The notes below the pieces were generated by a model. It saw nothing but the letters and a program-made list of their open reading frames with translations. It was not told where the DNA came from and made no database searches. A DNA stretch of 5,426 nucleotides, taken from the NCBI GenBank assembly GCA_023253795.1, contig JALRFG010000140.1:1-5426 (forward strand), read 5' to 3'. The DNA comes from Methylocystis sp. (GTDB taxonomy: Bacteria; Pseudomonadota; Alphaproteobacteria; Rhizobiales; Beijerinckiaceae). The position numbers were made by a program, and so were the translations under genes. This document shows positions 1 through 5,015 of this stretch, one piece after another; within the stretch, counting starts at the first letter, position 1; each line of letters begins with the position of its first letter.

Positions 1-302
1 TAGCTTGTCAGCGCATTCAGAGAATAAAGCATCGCTGTCTGATAATCGGGCAGGGCGCCAACTTGTAGATAGACAAATGCCCAGACGCTCGCTTCAAAAA
101 CGTGCATGATGAGCGCGACATTGGCGCTGACAAGCATGAGAAAGAGAAAATATCGGATGCTGCGTGGCTTCCGCCGCCGTCTGTCAAGCGTCGTCAGCAA
201 CCATTCAAGTCCGACAAGGCCCGAAACATGGAAGGCGATGGAGGCCAGGATCATCGGCACGCCATAGCCCCAGTCAACTCCCCAAAATAGATGTATGAGC
301 AT
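1..302 (-). CDS. Small ion-channel-like membrane protein (K+ channel pore-domain family), 3' part outside window
   Basis: Reading from ATG at 302 down to base 1 gives 100 open codons plus two bases of the next (TA), so the C-terminus lies off the left edge. Residues about 14-37 are hydrophobic (first membrane segment). A basic loop RRRRK follows at 41-45, then a second membrane segment at about 51-79 containing H67, E70 and W74. After it comes GALPDYQTAM (82-91) and SLNALTSY (94-101). This order (helix, basic loop, helix, ALPD-x-x-TA, pore helix, Thr) is what I know from small alphaproteobacterial ion-channel (two-pore-domain K+ channel type) proteins, where the last segment leads into the selectivity filter. 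Here the filter start reads T-S-Y rather than T-x-G-Y-G, so K+ selectivity is doubtful. GGAG at 313-316 lies 10 bases before the ATG and supports this start. Function is inferred from the family pattern only. Confidence 0.72.
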   Translation of the reverse strand, partial: MLIHLFWGVDWGYGVPMILASIAFHVSGLVGLEWLLTTLDRRRRKPRSIRYFLFLMLVSANVALIMHVFEASVWAFVYLQVGALPDYQTAMLYSLNALTS

Positions 303-418
303 ACTCTCTGCGCTCCAGCGTCAATTTCTCAGGGTAATTTGCCACAATAAGCACTCCGCGCATTTATTCGCGCATGGTGCAAACTCATTAAATTCGGCGC
401 GTATTAAGTTGACAGAAA

Positions 419-435
419 TCACATATTGATTGTGA
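419..435. repeat. Inverted repeat TCACA-N7-TGTGA in the channel/tRNA-Arg spacer
   Basis: Perfect 5-base arms (TCACA at 419-423, TGTGA at 431-435) flank a 7-base AT-rich centre. The repeat lies in the AT-richest part of the 171-base gap between the tRNA-Arg 3' end and the channel start, about 117 bases upstream of the channel ATG. It could be a regulator binding site. The arms are in the reverse order to a CRP site (TGTGA-N6-TCACA), so it is not called one. Arms this short can arise by chance. Confidence 0.25.
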
Positions 436-473
436 AAATTGTCGCGCGCAGGCGTCAAAATAAGGGTTTAGAT

Positions 474-550
474 TGGCGCGCCCGGCACGATTCGAACGTG
501 CGACCTCTGCCTTCGGAGGGCAGCACTCTATCCAGCTGAGCTACGGGCGC
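474..550 (-). tRNA. tRNA-Arg, anticodon CCG (reads codon CGG), CCA encoded
   Basis: The reverse complement folds as a full cloverleaf of 77 bases. The acceptor stem GCGCCCG pairs perfectly with CGGGCGC, the discriminator is G, and the gene itself encodes CCA (474-476). The D-stem is GCTC/GAGT, and the anticodon stem CTGCC/GGCAG encloses the loop CTCCGAA with anticodon CCG. The T-stem GCACG/CGTGC encloses TTCGAAT. CCG pairs with CGG, so this is the arginine isoacceptor for that codon. It is transcribed away from the CrtF-like gene. A long plus-strand open frame crosses it from 473, but that is only the antisense of the tRNA. Confidence 0.97.
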
Positions 551-572
551 TCTGGCGCGACTGCGCCGCACC

Positions 573-601
573 TATCTACAGGATGGGCCGGTTTCCCGCA
601 A
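573..601 (-). promoter_or_regulatory. Putative sigma70-type promoter of tRNA-Arg
   Basis: On the minus strand TTGCGG (601-596) and TAGATA (578-573) are separated by exactly 17 bases. Transcription would begin near 566, about 16 bases before the mature tRNA 5' end at 550, which leaves a short leader for RNase P. The match is good at the first three bases of the -35 and at four of six in the -10. The assignment rests on consensus and spacing only. Confidence 0.45.
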
Positions 602-655
602 CGGCGATGGCGGCTTATGTGCTATGCGGCGCGGGGAACAAAGGGGAGGGCGTGT

Positions 656-1777
656 ATGGCGGCTTTTTATACGGCCTGGCTGGATCATTTGCGCACCCGC
701 CGTGACCGGCTGATCGCCAGTCCGGCCTTTCAGCGCTGGTCCCGCGCGAACCCGTTGACCCGGCCGATCGCCCGGCGGCGCGCGCGCGCCGGCCTCGATC
801 TCACCGCCGGTTTCGTTTATTCGCAGGTGCTGTTCGCCTGCGTCCAGCTTGAACTGTTTGAGCATTTGCTCGCCGCGCCGCTAACGGCTGAGGCGCTTGC
901 CGAACGCGTGGGCTTAACTCCGCCGGCGATGCGTCGTCTGCTCGACGCCGCCGCCTCGCTCGATCTCGTTGAACGACGATCCGAAGCGCGCTGGGGGCTT
1001 GGTCAACTCGGCGCCGGCTTCGCGGGCAATCGCGCCGCATTGTCGCTTGTCGCACACCAGCCGCTTTTCTACGCAGATCTTGCGGATCCGGTTGCGCTAC
1101 TGAAAGGTGTGCGTCGCGCTTCAATGGCGGATTACTGGCCCTATTCGGATAGCGGCGGTCCAACGTCATTGTCAGCGGAGCAGGTTGCGCCCTACAGCGC
1201 GTTGATGGCGGCGTCACAGCCGATGGTCGCCCAGGAGGCGCTCGACGCCTATGATTTCACGCGTCATCGCCAGTTGATGGATGTTGGCGGCGGTGAAGGC
1301 GTGTTTCTCGCCGCCGCCGCCGAACGTGCGCCGGATTTGCGTCTGGCGCTGTTTGATCTGCCAGCCGTCGCGGCGCGCGCGCAGACGCGGCTGACAGCGG
1401 CCGGCTATGCGGCGCGCGCGGATATTCATGGCGGTGATTTCCTGCGCGATCCGCTGCCGCGCGGCGCCGATGTGGTTACGATGATCCGCATCGTGCATGA
1501 TCACGACGATGAGACGGCGCTGGCCTTATTGCGCAATGTGCGTCGTGCGCTCGATCCCGGCGCAACACTGCTGATCATCGAGGCGATGTCCGGCGTCAAG
1601 GGCGCAGAGACGCTCGACGCCTATTACGGTTTCTATACGCTCGCCATGGGGCGTGGCGAACCGCGACGTGTCGATGAGATTGAAGCGCTTTTGAGTCTGG
1701 CTGGCTTTGGTCGTTTCCGTCTTCTCGACAACGCCCTGCCGACGCTGACCAGTATTCTTGTGGCGCGTGCAATATAG
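656..1777 (+). CDS. crtF: SAM-dependent O-methyltransferase, CrtF-like (demethylspheroidene / hydroxyneurosporene O-methyltransferase family)
   Basis: This 373-residue protein has the two-domain plan of family-2 O-methyltransferases. The N-terminal half is a dimerisation/winged-helix domain (about 45-125, FVYSQVLFACVQLELFEHL). The C-terminal half is a Rossmann methyltransferase domain with SAM motif I MDVGGGEG (208-215), LFDLP (232-236), GGDFLRDPLP (259-268) and HDHDD (281-285), whose first His is the likely catalytic base. The segments SPAFQRW, PLTRPIARRRAR, YADLADPVALL, YSALMAASQPMV and AYYGFYTLAMGRGEPR resemble CrtF, which O-methylates tertiary 1-hydroxyl groups of acyclic carotenoids in purple bacteria. 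Length fits that family. The start is ATG 656, preceded by GGGGAGGG at 643-650; the same frame stays open back through the antisense of the tRNA to 473, but that part is not coding. No other carotenoid or bacteriochlorophyll gene is visible, so substrate is inferred; a different small hydroxylated substrate is possible. Confidence 0.7.
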   Translation: MAAFYTAWLDHLRTRRDRLIASPAFQRWSRANPLTRPIARRRARAGLDLTAGFVYSQVLFACVQLELFEHLLAAPLTAEALAERVGLTPPAMRRLLDAAASLDLVERRSEARWGLGQLGAGFAGNRAALSLVAHQPLFYADLADPVALLKGVRRASMADYWPYSDSGGPTSLSAEQVAPYSALMAASQPMVAQEALDAYDFTRHRQLMDVGGGEGVFLAAAAERAPDLRLALFDLPAVAARAQTRLTAAGYAARADIHGGDFLRDPLPRGADVVTMIRIVHDHDDETALALLRNVRRALDPGATLLIIEAMSGVKGAETLDAYYGFYTLAMGRGEPRRVDEIEALLSLAGFGRFRLLDNALPTLTSILVARAI

Positions 1778-1805
1778 TGTTTCGTCCGACGCATTGATTA
1801 TTCGT

Positions 1806-1819
1806 GGCGCCTGCGCGCC
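1806..1819. terminator. Short GC hairpin between two convergent genes
   Basis: GGCGC (1806-1810) and GCGCC (1815-1819) can form a 5-bp stem with a 4-base loop in the 48-base gap between the convergent crtF-like and sua5 stop codons. No T-run follows on either strand, so it is not a standard intrinsic terminator. The position suits a two-way transcription end. A perfect 10-base palindrome, CCGTTAACGG (1823-1832), lies over the sua5 stop codon next to it. Confidence 0.22.
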
Positions 1820-1825
1820 GCGCCG

Positions 1826-2782
1826 TTAACGGACGGCGGCGCGCTGCAGCCGATCGTTGATCGCTTCGCCAATCCCCTCATCCGGGATCGGCGCAACAGC
1901 GATTTTGGTAAGCCCCCGCACATCGATGTCGCGCAGAGCAGCGAAGAGATTGGCGGCCGCTTCAATCATGTCGCCTGCTGGCGACAGATCGCAGACGATC
2001 CGCCCGGCCGGCGCATGGGCGGACAATTGGCCGCCGAAATCCAGCCCGTATTCGTCTTGCGCCAGACTTTCCGCATCAATTCGCAAATATGCGGCCGGCG
2101 CATAATGTGCGGCGGTCATGCCGGGCGCGACGATGGCCGCGCTTGTTGGCGCCGCCAGATGCGCGCCAAGCATTGCTTCAATATCGGCGCGCGGCAATGC
2201 GCCGGGACGCAGCAGCGTCGGTTCGGAGCCGGTGAAGGAAACGATGGTCGATTCAAGTCCGGCCGGCGTCCGGCCGCCATCGAGGATCAGATCGACCTTG
2301 CCTGAAAGATCGGCGGCGACATGTTGCGCCGTCACCGGGCTGACATGGCCGGAGCGATTATCGGATGGCGCCGCGAACGGCCGGCCAAAGGCGGCGAGCA
2401 GCGCCTGCGCCGCCGGATGCGCCGGCGCGCGCAGGGCGACGCTGGAGAGCCCGGCACGGGCCAGATCGCAGACGCAACCTGTTGGCGCGACCGGGGCGAC
2501 CAGAGTCAGCGGCCCCGGCCAGAAATGTGCGGCAAGCGCCAGCGCTTTCGCTGGCGCCGCCGCCTCCCGCTGGGCCGCCGCGACATTTGAAACATGAGCG
2601 ATCAGCGGGTTGAAGGCTGGCCGACCCTTGGCGGCGTAAATGCGCGCAACGGCCGCCGGATTGCTGGCGTCGGCGCCCAGGCCGTAGACGGTCTCGGTCG
2701 GGAAGGCGACCAGCCCGCCTGCGGCGAGGACTTCCGCTGCGGCGGCGACGCCTTGCGCATCGGCTTTGAGAATTCGGGTCAC
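1826..2782 (-). CDS. sua5: Threonylcarbamoyl-AMP synthase, two-domain Sua5/TsaC type
   Basis: This cytosolic enzyme makes threonylcarbamoyl-AMP from threonine, bicarbonate and ATP, the first step of t6A formation at position 37 of ANN-decoding tRNAs. From GTG 2782 it is 318 residues, normal for two-domain Sua5. The YrdC domain (about 10-200) shows AGGLVAFPTETVYGLGADA, the KGRP-x-FNPL signature (52-60), the HFWPGPLTLV segment (86-95), PSDNRSGHVSP (139-149) and ESTIV (177-181). The linker PGMTAAHYAPA (220-230) leads to the C-terminal Sua5 domain, ending GIGEAINDRLQRAA. The GTG start is chosen because the conserved domain begins just after it and no ATG, GTG or TTG supported by homology lies upstream; the frame stays open to 3127 but overlaps mtnA on the other strand. 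The Shine-Dalgarno sequence is weak (AGAG). One oddity is Asp141 where the family usually has Ala in the S-A-N nucleotide-binding motif. Confidence 0.93.
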   Translation of the reverse strand: MTRILKADAQGVAAAAEVLAAGGLVAFPTETVYGLGADASNPAAVARIYAAKGRPAFNPLIAHVSNVAAAQREAAAPAKALALAAHFWPGPLTLVAPVAPTGCVCDLARAGLSSVALRAPAHPAAQALLAAFGRPFAAPSDNRSGHVSPVTAQHVAADLSGKVDLILDGGRTPAGLESTIVSFTGSEPTLLRPGALPRADIEAMLGAHLAAPTSAAIVAPGMTAAHYAPAAYLRIDAESLAQDEYGLDFGGQLSAHAPAGRIVCDLSPAGDMIEAAANLFAALRDIDVRGLTKIAVAPIPDEGIGEAINDRLQRAAVR

Positions 2783-2978
2783 GGCGTTGAATCGCTCTGG
2801 AATGGCGGAGAAATGACAGTCCTGCCGGTCGTGAACATTCGCCTGTTTCGCAACCGAATTGCGCGGCAACCAGTCAAAGACGCTCTCCTGTCCGGCCCCG
2901 GCGCCGCCTGTCCCCGATTTACAAGTTTCGAGCGAGAGGGCACAAGGGCGTCGTTTGTTGACATAAGGAATAAGCCCT
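2783..2978. other. Divergent intergenic region between sua5 and mtnA
   Basis: These 196 bases must carry the promoters of both flanking genes. The only firm signal is the mtnA ribosome binding site AAGGAA (2965-2970). A TTGACA at 2958-2963 is too close to the mtnA ATG to be its -35. On the minus strand TTGTGC with an 18-base spacer to TAAATC is a weak candidate for sua5. CCTGTCC occurs twice, 20 bases apart (2887 and 2907). I see no SAM riboswitch, leader peptide or small gene here. Confidence 0.5.
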
Positions 2979-4073
2979 ATGCGTCTGAATGGCCGCGAGA
3001 CCCGCACAATCTGGCTCGATGACGATGGGCGTCGCGTGCATGTGATCGACCAGACCCTGTTGCCGCACCGCGTCGAAACTCGCGTGCTCGCCGATTGCGC
3101 GGATGCAGAAACGGCCATTCGTGACATGACGGTGCGCGGGGCGCCGCTGATTGGCGTGGCGGGCGCCTATGGGCTGGCGCTCGCGACCGCCGCTGATTCC
3201 AGCGACGCCGCTGTTGAGGTCGCCTGCGCCCGGCTGCTCGCCACCCGCCCGACCGCCGTTAACCTGCGCTGGGCGCTGGAGCGCATGCGCGCTCTGCTGC
3301 TGGCGACGCCGCCCGCAGAGCGGCGTGCGGTCGCCTATGCCGAGGCGGCGCGGATCGCCGATGAGGATGTTGAGACTTGCGCGGCGATCGGCGATCACGG
3401 CGCGGCGCTGATCCGGGCGGCGGCGCAGGGGCTTGATCGACCGCTGAATATTCTCACCCATTGCAACGCCGGCTGGCTGGCGACCGTCGACTGGGGCACT
3501 GCGCTCGCGCCAATCTACAAGGCTGCGCGCGCCGGCGTGAAACTGCATGTGTGGGTGGATGAAACGCGTCCGCGCAATCAGGGCGCCAGTCTGACTGCTT
3601 GCGAACTCTTCGGAGAGGGCGTTCCGCACACGGTGATCGCCGACAATGCAGGCGGCCATCTCATGCAGCATGGCCTTGTCGATCTGATTATCGTCGGCAG
3701 CGACCGCACGACGCGCGCTGGCGATGTTTGCAACAAGATCGGCACCTATCTCAAGGCGCTCGCCGCGCATGACAATGGCGTGCCCTTTTATGTCGCGCTT
3801 CCCGCCTCGACCATCGATTGGCGCATTTCCGATGGTCTGACCGATATTCCGATTGAAGAGCGCGATCCGCGGGAGGTGACGCATATCAGCGGCTGCGATG
3901 CAGATGGCGCCCTGGTCGAGGTGCGTCTGACGCCGGAAGGCGTAACGGCGCGCAATTACGCCTTTGACGTGACGCCGGCGCGTTTCGTCACCGGTCTGAT
4001 CACCGAGCGCGGCGTCTGTGCGGCGAGCGCCGAAGGGCTGGCGACTTTGTTTCCCGATTTCGCTGCGGTCTAG
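2979..4073 (+). CDS. mtnA: S-methyl-5-thioribose-1-phosphate isomerase
   Basis: MtnA interconverts 5-methylthioribose-1-phosphate and 5-methylthioribulose-1-phosphate in salvage of methylthioadenosine, the by-product of polyamine and homoserine-lactone synthesis. The 364-residue length is typical. Family signatures are complete: MTVRGAPLIGVAGAYG (50-65), ILTHCNAG (158-165) with catalytic Cys162, ETRPRNQGA (195-203), DNAGG (222-226), VGSDRTTRAGDVCNKIGTY (239-257) with catalytic Asp242 and the NK pair, and a C-terminal NYAFDVTPARFVTGLITERGV segment. Cys162 and Asp242 fit the Cys160/Asp240 pair of the Bacillus enzyme. The start ATG 2979 follows AAGGAA with 8 bases of spacing. The gene ends 8 bases from the end of a convergent class II aldolase that could use its product. 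The related eIF2B-like ribose-1,5-bisphosphate isomerases are less likely given how closely the motifs match MtnA. Confidence 0.96.
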   Translation: MRLNGRETRTIWLDDDGRRVHVIDQTLLPHRVETRVLADCADAETAIRDMTVRGAPLIGVAGAYGLALATAADSSDAAVEVACARLLATRPTAVNLRWALERMRALLLATPPAERRAVAYAEAARIADEDVETCAAIGDHGAALIRAAAQGLDRPLNILTHCNAGWLATVDWGTALAPIYKAARAGVKLHVWVDETRPRNQGASLTACELFGEGVPHTVIADNAGGHLMQHGLVDLIIVGSDRTTRAGDVCNKIGTYLKALAAHDNGVPFYVALPASTIDWRISDGLTDIPIEERDPREVTHISGCDADGALVEVRLTPEGVTARNYAFDVTPARFVTGLITERGVCAASAEGLATLFPDFAAV

Positions 4074-4081
4074 AGACGACG

Positions 4082-4735
4082 TCAGGCGGGGTCGCGCGGC
4101 CCGTAATTTTTGAAGCGTTCGACAGTGCGCTCAATTTCTGCGTCGTCGAGAATAACCGGGCCGCCGCCGATCAGGGAGAGATAAAAAAGTCGCGCCAGAT
4201 TTTCGAGCTCGACGGCGCGCCATAGAGCCCGACGCATATCGGCGCCGGTGACGATGGCGCCATGATTGGCGAGCAATACGCCATCGCGTCCTTCAAGCCC
4301 CGTCAGCACAAGGCGCGAGAGTTCCTGCGTTCCGTAAGGCGCGTAATCGACGCAGCGCACCGTCGGTCCGCCGAAGGCGGCGATCATGTAATGCACGGCG
4401 GGAATTTCACGACGCATCACTGCAAGCGTGGTGGCGTAGGGAGAATGGGTGTGGACGACGGCGTTCACATCTGGTCGGGCGCGTAAAATGTCGAGATGGA
4501 AGCGCCATTCGCTGGATGGCGGCAGCGGTCCCTCCCAGGCGCCATCGACGCCGGCCAGCGGCATGCAAGCGATCGTTTCGGGCGTGAGCGCGCCGGTCGG
4601 CACACCGCTGGGCGTGATCAGCGCCATGGCGCCGGCGCGCAGGGAGAGATTGCCGGCCGAACCATGATTCAGGCCAAGCCGCTCCAGTTCCTGCGCCGCC
4701 GCAACAAGTGTTGCGCGTTGGTTGCTGTCCGTCAT
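4082..4735 (-). CDS. ald2: Class II (zinc) aldolase, Ald2-like: probable 5-methylthioribulose-1-phosphate aldolase
   Basis: This is a 217-residue protein of the class II aldolase/adducin family. Metal and catalytic residues are all present: Glu76 in SSEWRFH, His95 and His97 in VVHTHSPYAT, His158 in LLANHGAIVTG, plus Tyr116 in IPAVHYMIA. They line up at a constant offset of three with Glu73, His92, His94, His155 and Tyr113 of E. coli fuculose-1-phosphate aldolase. GLNHGSAGNLSLR (21-33) and LITPSGVP (39-46) form the phosphate-binding part. The overall pattern and the neighbouring mtnA fit the Ald2 aldolase of Rhodospirillum rubrum, which cleaves methylthioribulose-1-phosphate (or 5-deoxyribulose-1-phosphate) to DHAP and an aldehyde. 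ATG 4735 is preferred over ATG 4834: it has GAGGA just upstream, a putative promoter falls inside the longer version, and the family begins here. MtnB dehydratase or a fuculose/ribulose-phosphate aldolase are the alternatives; specificity is inference. Confidence 0.75.
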   Translation of the reverse strand: MTDSNQRATLVAAAQELERLGLNHGSAGNLSLRAGAMALITPSGVPTGALTPETIACMPLAGVDGAWEGPLPPSSEWRFHLDILRARPDVNAVVHTHSPYATTLAVMRREIPAVHYMIAAFGGPTVRCVDYAPYGTQELSRLVLTGLEGRDGVLLANHGAIVTGADMRRALWRAVELENLARLFYLSLIGGGPVILDDAEIERTVERFKNYGPRDPA

Positions 4736-4763
4736 TGGTCCTCGCGCGATCAATCCGGTTCCT

Positions 4764-4791
4764 GTTCTAGCCTCGATCCGGTCGACCGCAA
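4764..4791 (-). promoter_or_regulatory. Putative promoter of the class II aldolase gene
   Basis: On the minus strand TTGCGG (4791-4786) and TAGAAC (4769-4764) are 16 bases apart. A start near 4757 would give a leader of about 22 bases carrying the GAGGA ribosome binding site. The -35 hexamer is identical to the one proposed for tRNA-Arg. The match is by consensus only. Confidence 0.35.
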
Positions 4792-4818
4792 ATCCTGTTA
4801 TTTCGGAGAGGAAAGTTA

Positions 4819-4848
4819 TTGCCCGGCGAGCCATGAAGCGTGTAGGAA
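4819..4848 (+). promoter_or_regulatory. Weak putative promoter of tRNA(CAT)
   Basis: TTGCCC (4819-4824) and TAGGAA (4843-4848) are separated by 18 bases, about 22 bases ahead of the tRNA 5' end. The -10 match is poor (3 of 6). The position is right for a tRNA promoter, but the sequence support is thin. Confidence 0.22.
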
Positions 4849-4870
4849 CGCATCACCTCGCGAGACGGCG

Positions 4871-4947
4871 GGGCCGGTAGCTCAATTGGTTAGAGCCGGC
4901 CGCTCATAACGGCTTGGTTGGGGGTTCGAGTCCCTCCCGGCCCACCA
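4871..4947 (+). tRNA. tRNA with CAT anticodon: tRNA-Ile2 (lysidine type) favoured over elongator tRNA-Met; CCA encoded
   Basis: A complete 77-base cloverleaf. The acceptor stem GGGCCGG pairs perfectly with CCGGCCC (4937-4943), the discriminator is A, and CCA is at 4945-4947. The D-stem is GCTC/GAGC. The anticodon stem GGCCG/CGGCT (one G-T pair) encloses loop CTCATAA with anticodon CAT. The T-stem GGGGG/CCCTC encloses TTCGAGT. The perfect first acceptor pair excludes initiator tRNA-fMet. The variable-loop sequence TTGGT resembles E. coli tRNA-Ile2, in which TilS converts C34 to lysidine so that it reads AUA; elongator Met cannot be excluded by eye. Its 3' end faces the 3' end of an integrase gene 68 bases away, so it is a likely integration target. 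Confidence 0.93.
4919..4947. other. Inferred attachment-site core within the tRNA 3' half
   Basis: Elements with tyrosine integrases commonly recombine at the T-arm and 3' end of a tRNA gene and restore the gene by duplicating that segment. The integrase fragment begins 68 bases beyond this tRNA. The second copy would lie outside the window, so the core and its exact limits are not visible here; this is a position inference only. Confidence 0.3.
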
Positions 4948-4975
4948 ATGCTTCTGTATGTGATTGATTTCAAAA

Positions 4976-5007
4976 AAGGTGGCAAAGCCGAAATTCAAGG
5001 TGGCAAA
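4976..5007. repeat. 11-base direct repeat between the tRNA and the integrase gene
   Basis: AAGGTGGCAAA occurs at 4976-4986 and again at 4997-5007, start-to-start distance 21 bases, which is about two helical turns. Similarity extends weakly upstream (TTTCAAA before the first, ATTC before the second). Two same-orientation copies on one helix face beside an integration site fit arm-type integrase or excisionase binding sites, although two copies alone do not prove this. Confidence 0.5.
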
Positions 5008-5015
5008 ATAGAAAC

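Noticed and set aside
102..290. Plus-strand 62-codon open frame
   Set aside because: It lies opposite the channel-like gene, is rich in charged residues without any family pattern, and has no convincing ribosome binding site.
333..348. TTTGCCAC near 338, similar to the repeat beside the integrase
   Set aside because: Only an 8-base match at a distant place with no integrase nearby; expected by chance.
409..437. TTGACA at 409-414 as a plus-strand promoter
   Set aside because: No acceptable -10 at 16-18 bases, and the next feature to the right is a minus-strand tRNA, so there is nothing for it to drive.
433..456. Hairpin plus TTTT after tRNA-Arg as an intrinsic terminator
   Set aside because: The stem has at most five pairs with an A-A mismatch and a 6-base loop, and the T-run is only four bases; too weak to call.
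801..1504. Minus-strand open frames inside the methyltransferase gene
   Set aside because: Arg-rich antisense frames that overlap one another and show no motif.
2118..2597. Plus-strand open frames opposite sua5
   Set aside because: Ala/Arg/Pro-rich shadows of the sua5 coding strand with no recognisable domain.
2958..2963. TTGACA before mtnA as its -35
   Set aside because: A -10 at normal spacing would fall at or after the mtnA ATG, and no -10-like sequence is there.
2919..3884. Minus-strand 321-codon open frame opposite mtnA
   Set aside because: Antisense shadow of a strongly supported mtnA; composition is Arg/Ala/Gly-rich as expected from the complement of GC-rich coding DNA, and no motif is recognisable.
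4735..4834. Upstream ATG at 4834 for the aldolase (33 extra residues)
   Set aside because: No ribosome binding site, the extra residues do not resemble the family, and the likely promoter lies within this stretch.
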